This document shows positions 50,811 through 60,063 of a DNA stretch of 64,000 bases, one piece after another. Position numbers and translations under genes: made by a program. This stretch comes from Paenibacillus durus. Its GTDB lineage: Bacteria > Bacillota > Bacilli > Paenibacillales > Paenibacillaceae. The stretch lies in assembly GCF_000756615.1 (NCBI RefSeq), contig NZ_CP009288.1:3100001-3164000 (forward strand). Reading direction: 5' to 3'. The notes beneath the pieces are model-generated. The model had not been told where the DNA came from, searched no databases, and saw only the letters and a program-made list of their open reading frames with translations. Numbering within the stretch: position 1 is the stretch's first letter; every line of letters begins with the position of its first letter.

Positions 50811-53174
50811 ATGACAACGTATCTGTTCCCCGGTCAAGGCTCTCAGTTCAAGGGCATGGGAGAGGAATTATTTGAGAACTTCAAAGAATATGTTGAGACC
50901 GCGGATGACATTCTGGGCTATTCTCTACAACAGTTATGCCTGGAAGACCCGGAGCGGAAATTGGGACTTACCCAGTATACCCAGCCTGCCCTATATGTCG
51001 TGAATGCCTTGAGTTACCTGCAAGTTCTAAGAGAGACGGGGATTAAGCCCGACTACCTCGCGGGCCATAGCTTGGGAGAATACAATGCTTTGTTCGCAGC
51101 GGAAGCCTTTGATTTTGCCACCGGGCTCCAGCTTGTCCAAAGAAGAGGGAGGCTGATGGGTACCGTCTCAGGCGGCGGAATGGCTGCTGTACTGGGTCTT
51201 GAAGAAGAGGCGGTTCATGCTATTTTGCAGGATGAGAGATTTAATCGAATTGATATTGCCAATCTGAATACACCGAAGCAAATTGTGATATCCGGTCCTC
51301 AAGCTGATATTGAGCAGGCTAAAGAGGTGTTTGAAAATGCAGGCGCTTACAACTATGTTATCCTGGCGGTAAGCGGAGCGTTTCATTCCCGGTATATGGA
51401 ATCGGTGAAATTGGAATTCAAAGATTATCTAGCAGGGTTTTCTTTCTCTCCGCTTAAAATCCCTGTCATTTCTAATGTTCTTGCCAGACCTTATATTGAT
51501 GAATCTGTCAAAAGCATTCTGGCGGATCAGATTACAAGCTCTGTGAAGTGGACGGAAAGCATCCGCTACCTCATGGGAAAAGGGGAGATGGAGTATAAGC
51601 AGGTCGGGCCGGGTCATGTGATGGATGGGCTTGTGAAGACGATCCAACGGGATGCGGAGCCACTGGTCGTTGTTGAGCCAATGGTCGTTAATGAACCGAA
51701 GAAGACCGCCGAAGGAATTGAACCTGAAGCCCGGGTTCAGGCTCAGGACCAAATCCAGACTGACAGCAGTCCGCTTGCTTCCGCGCCCGCAGCTGCCCAA
51801 GATTTGTTGACGGACCAGCTCGGCAGTACGGAATTTAAAGAGGATTACCAATTGAAATACGCTTATTGGATTGGAGCCATGGGCCGGGGAATTTCTTCCA
51901 AGGAGTTTGTTGTGGCAATGAGCAAGCATGGCATGATGAGCTGTCTCGGTACGGAAGGGCTGAAATTGGATGAGATCAGAGCGTCGCTTGATTATTTGAG
52001 ACAAGAGCTGGGCGGCCGGCATCCGTTTGCCGTCAATGTAATGTATGAATACAGCAACCCGAGACGTGAGGAGCAACTGCTGGAGCTGTTGATCAACCAA
52101 GGGGTTCAGAGTATCGAGGCTTCCAGCTACATTAGTCTAAGTGCCGCATTGGTTAAGTTCAGAGTTCAAGGCCTCAGAAGAGATTCCGCAGGCCGGGTTG
52201 TTCCGGCCCGGAGAATTCTGCTCAAGGCTTCACGGCCCGAGATTGCAGAGATTTATCTGAGCCCTCCCCCAAGGAACGTGGTGGATAAACTGCTGGAGGA
52301 GCAATGGATCACCGCCGAGGAAGCACAGTTGTCATATGAAATCCCTATGATTGATGATCTATGTGTGCTGGGCGATTGCGGAGGATATACCGATCAGGGC
52401 ACGGCACTGGCGATTTTCCCGCTAATCTTGAAGCTGGCCAGGGATGCACAGCGCAAATTCGGTTACAAGAAGAGAGTTAGAATAGGACTCGGCGGAGGAT
52501 TAGGGACGCCGGAAGCAGCGGCAGCGGCATTCGTGCTCGGTGCCGATTTTATTGTGACGGGATCGATTAATCAATGTACGGTGGAAGCCAATACGAGTGA
52601 ACTGGTCAAAGATATTTTGCAGCAAATTAGTGTGCAGGACACCGGGTACGCCCCTTCGGAGCATATGTTCGAGATCGGAGCCAGAGTGCAGGTTGTCAAA
52701 AAGGGAGTGTTCTTTCCTGTCCGGGCTAACAAGCTGTATGAGACTTACCGGCAATTCGGCGCTTTGGAGGAGATCAGTGACTCTTTAAGGTCACAACTCG
52801 AAGATAAGTATTTTAAGAAAAGTTTCTCAGCCGCTTATCAAGAACTCAAATTGCAGCTCGAACCGGACGAAATTGCCAAAGCGGAACAAAACCCGAAGGT
52901 TAAGATGGCCCTGTTGTTCCGCTCGTATTTGAGCGGCAGCTATCAGTTGGCTTTAAAGGGGTTCAAAGAACGGAAAGTGGATTTTCAGATTTACAGCGGT
53001 TCCGCGCTTGGTGCATTTAATCATTGGGTGAAGGGAACTCCTTTGGAGGATTGGCGCCAGCGGCATGCCTGGGCCATTGGAGAGAAGATCATGACCGATG
53101 CGGCCAGCCTGCTGAATGAGCGTTTTCAGTGGAGAAACACGAACAGTCTTGAACAAGTGTCTACTAAATTTTAA
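50811..53174 (+). CDS. Trans-AT fused to enoyl reductase (PksE/BaeE type)
   Basis: 787 residues. Residues 1-290 form a malonyl-CoA acyltransferase: GQGSQ, Ser87 in GHSLGEYNAL, Arg112 in QRRGRLM and His192 in GAFHSRYM, all intact. A Pro/Glu-rich linker (about 280-335) joins it to a PfaD-type flavin enoyl reductase (about 345-780), with the glycine motif GLGGGLGTPEAAAAAF. The AT would supply malonyl units to all PKS modules, and the ER reduce double bonds in trans. Matches PksE/BaeE in order and composition. Confidence 0.92.
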   Translation: MTTYLFPGQGSQFKGMGEELFENFKEYVETADDILGYSLQQLCLEDPERKLGLTQYTQPALYVVNALSYLQVLRETGIKPDYLAGHSLGEYNALFAAEAFDFATGLQLVQRRGRLMGTVSGGGMAAVLGLEEEAVHAILQDERFNRIDIANLNTPKQIVISGPQADIEQAKEVFENAGAYNYVILAVSGAFHSRYMESVKLEFKDYLAGFSFSPLKIPVISNVLARPYIDESVKSILADQITSSVKWTESIRYLMGKGEMEYKQVGPGHVMDGLVKTIQRDAEPLVVVEPMVVNEPKKTAEGIEPEARVQAQDQIQTDSSPLASAPAAAQDLLTDQLGSTEFKEDYQLKYAYWIGAMGRGISSKEFVVAMSKHGMMSCLGTEGLKLDEIRASLDYLRQELGGRHPFAVNVMYEYSNPRREEQLLELLINQGVQSIEASSYISLSAALVKFRVQGLRRDSAGRVVPARRILLKASRPEIAEIYLSPPPRNVVDKLLEEQWITAEEAQLSYEIPMIDDLCVLGDCGGYTDQGTALAIFPLILKLARDAQRKFGYKKRVRIGLGGGLGTPEAAAAAFVLGADFIVTGSINQCTVEANTSELVKDILQQISVQDTGYAPSEHMFEIGARVQVVKKGVFFPVRANKLYETYRQFGALEEISDSLRSQLEDKYFKKSFSAAYQELKLQLEPDEIAKAEQNPKVKMALLFRSYLSGSYQLALKGFKERKVDFQIYSGSALGAFNHWVKGTPLEDWRQRHAWAIGEKIMTDAASLLNERFQWRNTNSLEQVSTKF

Positions 53175-53193
53175 TTAAATGGAGGATAAGCCC

Positions 53194-53445
53194 ATGAATA
53201 AGGAATACGTATTGGAATTGCTGAAAGACTGCATTACAGAAACCTTGGAAGATGTTGATGTTAACAATATCCGGCAGGATCAGTCACTTAAAGATTTGGG
53301 TGCCAATTCATTGGACCGTATGGATATCATTCTGACAGTCATGGAGAAGCTGGAGATTAAAGTGCCGCTCGTTGAGATGGCCCAGACCCGAAGCATTCAA
53401 GAATTGGCAGAGTTCCTCTTCCAGAAGAAGGCTGCGCTTCAGTGA
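53194..53445 (+). CDS. acpK: Beta-branching acyl carrier protein (AcpK type)
   Basis: 83 residues. Phosphopantetheine Ser39 in LGANSLDRMD; the N-S-L form is typical of the free-standing ACPs of HMG-synthase cassettes. It carries malonyl, which the next gene's KS decarboxylates to acetyl for beta-branching. ATG 53194 has GGAGG 8 nt upstream; an ATG 15 nt earlier overlaps that site. The stop overlaps the next GTG start. Confidence 0.88.
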   Translation: MNKEYVLELLKDCITETLEDVDVNNIRQDQSLKDLGANSLDRMDIILTVMEKLEIKVPLVEMAQTRSIQELAEFLFQKKAALQ

Positions 53446-54719
53446 ATCTCGTTCATAGCGGAGTGAAGGTTGCTGTAACTGGAATGGGAATTGTCAGTTC
53501 AATCGGGCACGGCATTGAAGCGTTCACGGAATCACTGAAGCAAGGAAATAGCGGTGCGGCGAAGCTCGTCTTGCCCGCGCTGCCTGATTTTCCGGTTCAA
53601 GTCGGGGCACTGCTTGGTGAGTTCAATGTTGACTTTGCCTCCTATGAGCCGGATAGCGGCAGACTTGTCTCACAAGCCAAAAAAGGCTTCAACCGCATGA
53701 GCAAGTCGATGAAGACGACCATAATTGCCGCAATGGAAGCCTGGAGAATGGCAGAATTGCAGCAGAAAGAAATGGAGCCGGGCCGGATAGGTATAATCGT
53801 TGCCGGCAGCAATTTAACTACGGCTGTGCTGTATGACAATGTAGATAAATTCCGTCATTCTCCAGAGTATACGTCACCAAACTTGATCCTTCAGCAGATG
53901 GATACGAATTATGTCGGTGTCCTCAGCGAAATTTTCGGGATTCGGGGAGAAGGCTTCACAGTCGGCGGGGCTTCGGCAAGCGGGAATATGGCAATTATTC
54001 AGGCAGAACGGTTGATTAGGCACGGTTACATCGATGCCTGTCTGGTAGCGGGTCCCATGGCGGACTTAACTCCAATGGAATTATATGGATATTTTAATAT
54101 GGGCGCACTGGGCGGCAGGAGCTTTACGGAGAATCCAGTTGCGGCAAGCCGCCCTTTTGACCCTTCCCACGAAGGGTTTATTTATGGTCAAGCCAGCGGC
54201 TGCCTCTTGCTGGAATCCAGGGAACATGCGGAGAAGCGAGGCGTTGCCGTATGGGCGGAGATAGCCGGAACGGCCTCGCAACTGGACGGAAATCGGTCAT
54301 CCGATCCGAGCACGGATGGGGAAGCACAAGTCATGGAGCGTTGTATTTTGCAGGCCCGCAAATCTATCGGGGAAATACAATATATCAATACACATGGCAC
54401 TTCGACGCCTCTCGGCGACCGTACGGAATTAGCTGCCATCCGCCAGGTGTTCCAGGAAGAAACGTCAATGATCTGGTTGAATTCGACCAAATGTTTGACG
54501 GGGCACTGCCTGTATTCCGCAGGGATTGTTGAGGCCATAGCGACAGTACAGCAAATGGTTCACGGATTCCTGCATCCGAATATTAACCTCGAGCAGCCGA
54601 TTGATGAGCGGTTCCGTTTCACAGGGAAGACTGCCGAACAATATCAAGTGGAGGCAGCACTTAGCAATTCTTTTGGCTTTGGCGGAGTGAACTCCAGCAT
54701 TCTATTTACAAGGGGTTGA
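53442..54719 (+). CDS. pksF: Decarboxylating ketosynthase-like protein (PksF type)
   Basis: 425 residues, KS fold with the nucleophile Cys replaced by Ser178 (VGGASASGN) while both histidines remain (NTHGTSTPLGD, LTGHCLYSAG). Such KS-like enzymes decarboxylate malonyl-ACP to acetyl-ACP for the HMG synthase step. GTG start overlaps the AcpK stop; the stop overlaps the next frame. Gene order AcpK-KS-HMGS-ECH is the standard cassette. Confidence 0.9.
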   Translation: MNLVHSGVKVAVTGMGIVSSIGHGIEAFTESLKQGNSGAAKLVLPALPDFPVQVGALLGEFNVDFASYEPDSGRLVSQAKKGFNRMSKSMKTTIIAAMEAWRMAELQQKEMEPGRIGIIVAGSNLTTAVLYDNVDKFRHSPEYTSPNLILQQMDTNYVGVLSEIFGIRGEGFTVGGASASGNMAIIQAERLIRHGYIDACLVAGPMADLTPMELYGYFNMGALGGRSFTENPVAASRPFDPSHEGFIYGQASGCLLLESREHAEKRGVAVWAEIAGTASQLDGNRSSDPSTDGEAQVMERCILQARKSIGEIQYINTHGTSTPLGDRTELAAIRQVFQEETSMIWLNSTKCLTGHCLYSAGIVEAIATVQQMVHGFLHPNINLEQPIDERFRFTGKTAEQYQVEAALSNSFGFGGVNSSILFTRG

Positions 54720-54724
54720 AATAC

Positions 54725-55957
54725 GTGAGCGTAGGGATTGAGTCGATAAATTTATATGCCGGACCTTCTTTCATACCTGTTAGAACTATTTTTGAAGAAA
54801 GAGGTCTGGATCTGGAACGTTTCAATAATCTGATGATGGTCAACAAATCCATGGGGCTTCCTTGTGAAGATACGGTTACCAACGCGGTTAACGCGGCCAA
54901 GCCCATTGTTGATCAATTATCGGCAGAGGATAAAGGCCGGATCGAACTCGTCATTACGGCCAGTGAGTCCGGTCTTGATTTCGGCAAATCTCTGAGTACG
55001 TATATTCATGATTATTTGGGCCTGAACCGGAACTGCCGCTTATTTGAGCTGAAGCAGGCCTGTTATGGAGGTACAGCGGCTCTGCACATGGCAGCAAGTT
55101 TCATCGCATCCGGCGCTTCTCCGGGCGCCAAAGCTCTTGTAATTGCAAGCGACGTTGCCCGCGCAGCCGCCAAGAAAACCTATGCGGAAGTGTCACAAGC
55201 CGTGGGCGCAGTAGCGATGCTGGTCAGCGACAAGCCGGACATCCTGGAGCTCGACTGGGGAGCAACCGGCTACTATGGTTATGAGGTCATGGATACCTGC
55301 AGACCATTGCCGGAAATAGAGACCGGGGACCCTGATTTGTCGCTGCTCTCCTATCTGGATTGTCTGGAAAATAGCTATAAGAATTATACAGAGAGAGTAG
55401 ACGAAGCGGATTTTCGTGAAACCTTTGACTATCTGGTATTCCATACTCCCTTTGCCGGAATGGTTAAAGGCGGTCACCGGAAGATGATGCGGGACTTATA
55501 CCGGCTCAAGCCGGATTTGATTGAAGCGGACTTTGCCAGACGTGTAAGTCCATCCATTCAGCATTGCGTGCAGGTAGGGAATATCTATTCCGCTACTGTG
55601 TATATGGCTCTCTGCAGTCTGCTGGACAATGGTGAGATTAACAATGTGAAGCGCCTGGGCATATTCTCATACGGTTCGGGTTGCTCTTCTGAATTTTACA
55701 GCGGTATCGTCACGCCGGATTCCAAGCGGAAGATCAAGCAAATGAACATCCAGCAGCAGTTGTCCAGACGTTATCCTCTGAACATGGATGAATATGACCG
55801 TCTGCTGGATTTGAATCTGGAATGGATCTTTGGAGTACAGAACAAGACGGTCGATGTGGCTCCGTTCTCCGCAATGTATGAGCATTATTTTGAAGGCCGG
55901 AATATGCTTGTGCTGGACAAAGTTACGGAATTCCACCGTGAATACCGCTTTAGCTAA
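54725..55957 (+). CDS. pksG: HMG-CoA synthase-like enzyme (PksG type)
   Basis: About 410 residues. Catalytic Cys113 is in ELKQACYGGTAAL, His in YLVFHTPFAGMV and the SYGSGCSSEF motif near the C terminus. It adds the acetyl group from AcpK to the beta-keto group of the growing chain, starting a beta-branch. GTG 54725 with AAGGGG 9 nt upstream gives the family's typical N terminus; a TTG three codons earlier overlaps the preceding gene. Confidence 0.91.
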   Translation: MSVGIESINLYAGPSFIPVRTIFEERGLDLERFNNLMMVNKSMGLPCEDTVTNAVNAAKPIVDQLSAEDKGRIELVITASESGLDFGKSLSTYIHDYLGLNRNCRLFELKQACYGGTAALHMAASFIASGASPGAKALVIASDVARAAAKKTYAEVSQAVGAVAMLVSDKPDILELDWGATGYYGYEVMDTCRPLPEIETGDPDLSLLSYLDCLENSYKNYTERVDEADFRETFDYLVFHTPFAGMVKGGHRKMMRDLYRLKPDLIEADFARRVSPSIQHCVQVGNIYSATVYMALCSLLDNGEINNVKRLGIFSYGSGCSSEFYSGIVTPDSKRKIKQMNIQQQLSRRYPLNMDEYDRLLDLNLEWIFGVQNKTVDVAPFSAMYEHYFEGRNMLVLDKVTEFHREYRFS

Positions 55958-55977
55958 ATTGACCGGAGAGCGCAGGG

Positions 55978-56748
55978 ATGACCATGAATACCTTACTAGT
56001 CGAACGTATGAGCTATGGAACCCAGATCACCTTGAACCGGAGAGCGGCCCGGAACAGCATTAACAGGGAACTGCTGCTGGAATTAAACACGCTGCTGGAT
56101 GAGCTGGAAGGAGATCCCTGCAAGATCATTGTCTTGCAGGGACAGCCGGGTTATTTTTGTACAGGGATGGATTTCTCGGAAGTTACTGAAACCTCTGCCC
56201 GGGGGGACGACGGTGCCACGCTGGAATTGAGTACGTTATACATGCATACACTCAAACGTATTTCGTTATTTCCCAAAGTTATTATCTCTGTAGTGGATGG
56301 TGAAGCCATTGCCGGCGGTTTAGGGATTATGGCCGCATCTGACTTGGTTATTGCCACCCCCAGATCAAGGTTCGCTCTTTCCGAAGCGTTATGGGGACTG
56401 TTGCCTTCGATGGCGGTACCCTATATCATGCGCAGAACCGGTTATCAGAAAGCTTATGTCCTGTCGTTAACCACAATGCCGGTTGGTGCAGAAGCGGCCT
56501 TGTCCATGAATCTCATCGATGAAATCCATGATTCTCCGCCAGAGAGCATTCACCAGTTCAGCCAAAGGCTGCTCAGAATAAAATCGGAAACGGTTCTTAA
56601 CATGAAAGCCTATTTCCGCAAGCTTTGGCTGATTGACAATGAGATGGAAGAAATGGCAATCGAAAGAACGAACAGCCTGGTATCAGACCCGCGGATTAAA
56701 GAAGACATCCGAAACTATCTGCTCTACAAAAAATTTCCGTGGGAATAG
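55978..56748 (+). CDS. pksH: Enoyl-CoA hydratase-family dehydratase of beta-branching (PksH type)
   Basis: 256 residues, crotonase fold. GYFCTGMDF and the oxyanion-hole segment GEAIAGGLGIMAASD support ECH1 (PksH/BaeH), which dehydrates the HMG-like intermediate. The ECH2 decarboxylase (PksI) that completes the branch is not the next gene; it may be embedded in the megasynthase or lie beyond the window. The start ATGACC has GGAG upstream. Confidence 0.85.
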   Translation: MTMNTLLVERMSYGTQITLNRRAARNSINRELLLELNTLLDELEGDPCKIIVLQGQPGYFCTGMDFSEVTETSARGDDGATLELSTLYMHTLKRISLFPKVIISVVDGEAIAGGLGIMAASDLVIATPRSRFALSEALWGLLPSMAVPYIMRRTGYQKAYVLSLTTMPVGAEAALSMNLIDEIHDSPPESIHQFSQRLLRIKSETVLNMKAYFRKLWLIDNEMEEMAIERTNSLVSDPRIKEDIRNYLLYKKFPWE

Positions 56749-56768
56749 TCATGTGAGGGGGATGTGCG

Positions 56769-57449
56769 TTGATTGTAATTAAAAATGTGATCAAAAACTA
56801 CCGCTTGGGTGAGACGGATATCAAAGCTTTACGCGGGGTCAATCTGAAAATAGACAAGGGTGATTTTTCAACCATAGCCGGAGCCTCCGGCAGCGGGAAA
56901 TCAACTTTATTAAATCTGATTGGCTGTCTGGACCGGCCTACCAGCGGGGAGATATGGATTGGCGGCACTCAGGTCAATAACTTGACGGAACACCAGTTGG
57001 ATCAACTGCGTTTAAGAACAATCGGCTTCATCTTTCAGAGCTTTAATCTGATCCCTGTCCTGAATGTATATGAGAATGTAGAATTGCCGCTGCTCATTAT
57101 GAAGGAAGTCAGTGCTTCAGAGCGTAAGAAGAGAGTTAATCACTTCATCGAAGCTGTGGGCTTGAAAGACTTTGGCCAAAGAAAGCCTTCAGAACTGTCG
57201 GGAGGCCAAAGGCAGCGTGTAGCGGTCGCCAGAGCGCTTGTGACGAAGCCGCAGCTAGTGCTGGCGGACGAACCGACAGCCAATCTCGATTCCAAGGTGG
57301 CTATCGAAATCATTGATCTGATGAAGCATATCCGCAGCACGGAGAACACGACCTTTGTATTCTCCACCCATGATCCCAAAATCATGGAGAGAGCAGATAA
57401 AATACTCCGCATTGAAGACGGCGTAATTATCGGCGGGAAGGGAGACTGA
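56769..57449 (+). CDS. ABC transporter ATP-binding protein (MacB/LolD type)
   Basis: 226 residues. Walker A GASGSGKST (about residues 38-46), Q-loop FIFQSFNLIPVLNV, signature LSGGQRQRVAVARAL, Walker B LVLADEPTANLD. MacB-type ATPases work with FtsX-like permeases, which follow as two genes. TTG start after GAGGGGGATG. Probably exports the polyketide or gives self-resistance. Confidence 0.9.
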   Translation: MIVIKNVIKNYRLGETDIKALRGVNLKIDKGDFSTIAGASGSGKSTLLNLIGCLDRPTSGEIWIGGTQVNNLTEHQLDQLRLRTIGFIFQSFNLIPVLNVYENVELPLLIMKEVSASERKKRVNHFIEAVGLKDFGQRKPSELSGGQRQRVAVARALVTKPQLVLADEPTANLDSKVAIEIIDLMKHIRSTENTTFVFSTHDPKIMERADKILRIEDGVIIGGKGD

Positions 57450-57451
57450 AT

Positions 57452-58693
57452 ATGTTCCGAATCTCTTTTAGGAATATGTTTCAGAATAAAGGCCGCTCTT
57501 TCATGATCGGTTTTTTTGTTATGTTCGCGACCATCCTTTATATCGTATTCAGCTCTTTTGTCAGCACTATGCGGAGCGGGATGGAGGATAAGATCATCCA
57601 GGCGGTGACGGGCAACTTGCAGATCAGACCGGCTAGTGCTACTGATGCGGATATGGTAACGATGAAGCATCAGGCTAACAGCAAGAGCTTCATGGATAAA
57701 GCAGAAGCCAATCAGATCGTATCCGAAATTGAGAGCGAAACCGAGCTGGCGGTCCGGCGGGTCCGCTTCAGTACCATACTAACCGCCAATGGAGCGAAAT
57801 ATCCGGTCACACTGGTCGGACTGGACCAGGATTTCCCGGAGTATAAACAAGCCTTCAAATTAACGGACGGACGTTATCTTGATGGGAGCGGCGAAGGAGA
57901 AATACTGTTGACCACCGCCCAGGCAACCAAGCTTGGCGTTAAGGTAGGAGACAGTATCGAAGTCTATTCTATGAAGCTGAATCCTCCGGCGCCGGACGGA
58001 AAGCTAAAGGTTGTTGGAATAGGCGATTTTGAAATGCTCAGTATGTTTGGTTATTCGGCTGCTTACACCCAGCTCCCTAGTGCGCAGCATTTTATCGGCT
58101 TTGAGAACGGGGAAGTCTCTGAAATTATAGTGTATGACAGAGCAAACCCGAAGACGGACGACACGAGTCTGCTGCAAAATAAATTACACGGTCTCGGTTT
58201 GACGGCAAGCGATGTTAAGGTATCGGCATGGAAAGACATGGGAGGCTTTATTATGGGCGGGGTTACCCTGTATAAAGCATTGTTCTTTGGTTTTATGTTC
58301 ATCCTGTTGTTCATTACCGCCGTCCTGTTAATGAATCTAATCCTGATGATCGCTGTGGAAAGACGTCAGGAGATCGGGACCATGAGGGCCATCGGCTTTA
58401 GCAGAAACAATATTATCCTGATCTTCATCGCTGAAATTTTGCTGATCTGCTTATTTTTTAATATCGCCGGATTTGTTATTGGCAGCGGCATTGTAGCCGG
58501 ATTATCCCATATCGCGATTCATACGATGCCTCCTTTAACCTATGTCATGGGAAGTGAATTTTTTATCCAATATAATGCCGTACAGGTTCTTCCGATCATA
58601 GGCATCATGCTGGCAATTGGATTGCTATCGTCGCTTATCCCTTCATTCAGGATATCCTCACTCAAGCCTGTTGAAGCTTTACAAGAAGGATGA
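57452..58693 (+). CDS. FtsX/MacB-like ABC permease 1
   Basis: 413 residues. One N-terminal helix (about 18-40), a ~230-residue extracellular MacB-PCD domain, then three helices near 280-410 with the FtsX core ERRQEIGTMRAIGFSRNNI. Ends with SLKPVEALQEG, the typical tail. Begins 2 bp after the ATPase and probably pairs with the next permease. Confidence 0.89.
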   Translation: MFRISFRNMFQNKGRSFMIGFFVMFATILYIVFSSFVSTMRSGMEDKIIQAVTGNLQIRPASATDADMVTMKHQANSKSFMDKAEANQIVSEIESETELAVRRVRFSTILTANGAKYPVTLVGLDQDFPEYKQAFKLTDGRYLDGSGEGEILLTTAQATKLGVKVGDSIEVYSMKLNPPAPDGKLKVVGIGDFEMLSMFGYSAAYTQLPSAQHFIGFENGEVSEIIVYDRANPKTDDTSLLQNKLHGLGLTASDVKVSAWKDMGGFIMGGVTLYKALFFGFMFILLFITAVLLMNLILMIAVERRQEIGTMRAIGFSRNNIILIFIAEILLICLFFNIAGFVIGSGIVAGLSHIAIHTMPPLTYVMGSEFFIQYNAVQVLPIIGIMLAIGLLSSLIPSFRISSLKPVEALQEG

Positions 58694-58730
58694 AGCAGAT
58701 GCTGACAACACTTTGGGGAGGGGAACTGTA

Positions 58731-60053
58731 ATGGTGCTGATAAAAATCGCTTTACGCAATATATTTGCCCACAAAAAAAGGTCAGCAATGATCGGTGCCG
58801 CTATCTTTATTTCCTGTTTATTTATCCTGCTTAGCACGTCTGCCATGAACGGAGTTCAGCAGCAGGTATTAAAGGGGTATATGAACATCCAGTCGGGACA
58901 TGTGGCCGTGGAATGGGAAGAGCAACAAAAGATCAGCGGCAGCGACCCTGGTAAATTCTCCGAGAACGGCAAGACATATGATCTGCGAAAGGACGCTGAG
59001 AATAAGGCGGCTCTTCAGAGACTGGATGCTTACTTACAGAAGCATGATGATGAGATCAAGGCTTTTTATCCTACCATTCATCGTAATGCTTATATTATGA
59101 AAGGCAGCTCGATGGATTTTGTCATGCTGTATGGGCTTACGGAAGCGAGCGGACATTTCTTCAGTGATACGAAGACGGTGGAACCGGACAGCGGTACTTT
59201 CGATTTTAAGCAGGAAAATGATCTTTATCTCAGCGAAGAAAAGCTGGCAGATAACAATCTGAAGGTCGGAGATACCATTACGATCGATTACACCTCGGCG
59301 GAGGGTCAGGCCAAAAGCGCAAATTTCCATATAGCCGGAACCTACGCGAACGGAGCCGGTTACAATAATATTTATGCTTATGTGCCGGACAGCTATTTAA
59401 GAAAGCTATTGGCTGTAGAGCCGGAATACTTCGATATCGGCAGGCTGTATCTTAAGAACAGTGCTAACGCCGGAGCATTCTCATCCGCATTGGATGCCGA
59501 ATTGTTGAGAGGAAACCCGGTGCTGCGAGCGGAGCCTTATTCACTGGCTTCGGAATTTTATACGAATACCTCCAAAATTATGAAGCTCTTCTTCAATATC
59601 TTCTTTATTTTCTTCCTGTGTGTGATAGCGGCAGGAGTGTATACCACAATCAAAATGAACATATTCGAACGGTTAAAGGAATTCGGAAGTATGAGAGCTA
59701 TTGGATACAGCCGTATGCAAACTTATCTGATTGTGTTCTATGAATTGTTTTTTCTATCGCTGCTCTCCTTGCTTGTTGCATTCGTTCTGTCTGCCGTGCT
59801 TGTCCTTTATTTCTCCAAAGCCGGGATTTACGTAGGACCGGGGGCTGTAAGCTTCGTGCTTGGCGGAGAGAGCTTCTTCCCATTCATGAAGGTGGGTGAT
59901 GTTGTCTTTTCCTTTGCTATTATCATCTTATTCTCGCTCATCTCGACCCTGTATCCCGGGCTGCAAATGTGTTATCAGAACATCACCGATTTGATGCTTA
60001 AACGCCAGAAACGGGTCCCCGTTATATCAAGATTGTTCAGCTCAAAGGGCTAG
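58731..60053 (+). CDS. FtsX/MacB-like ABC permease 2
   Basis: 440 residues with the same layout as the preceding permease: N-terminal helix, large extracellular domain and three C-terminal helices around ERLKEFGSMRAIGYSRMQ. ATG 58731 is chosen for its strong GGGGAGGGG site 7 nt upstream; the frame extends upstream over the preceding gene without a site. The PKS gene starts 10 bp after its stop, so exporter and PKS are one operon. Confidence 0.88.
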   Translation: MVLIKIALRNIFAHKKRSAMIGAAIFISCLFILLSTSAMNGVQQQVLKGYMNIQSGHVAVEWEEQQKISGSDPGKFSENGKTYDLRKDAENKAALQRLDAYLQKHDDEIKAFYPTIHRNAYIMKGSSMDFVMLYGLTEASGHFFSDTKTVEPDSGTFDFKQENDLYLSEEKLADNNLKVGDTITIDYTSAEGQAKSANFHIAGTYANGAGYNNIYAYVPDSYLRKLLAVEPEYFDIGRLYLKNSANAGAFSSALDAELLRGNPVLRAEPYSLASEFYTNTSKIMKLFFNIFFIFFLCVIAAGVYTTIKMNIFERLKEFGSMRAIGYSRMQTYLIVFYELFFLSLLSLLVAFVLSAVLVLYFSKAGIYVGPGAVSFVLGGESFFPFMKVGDVVFSFAIIILFSLISTLYPGLQMCYQNITDLMLKRQKRVPVISRLFSSKG

Positions 60054-60063
60054 GAGGAATACG

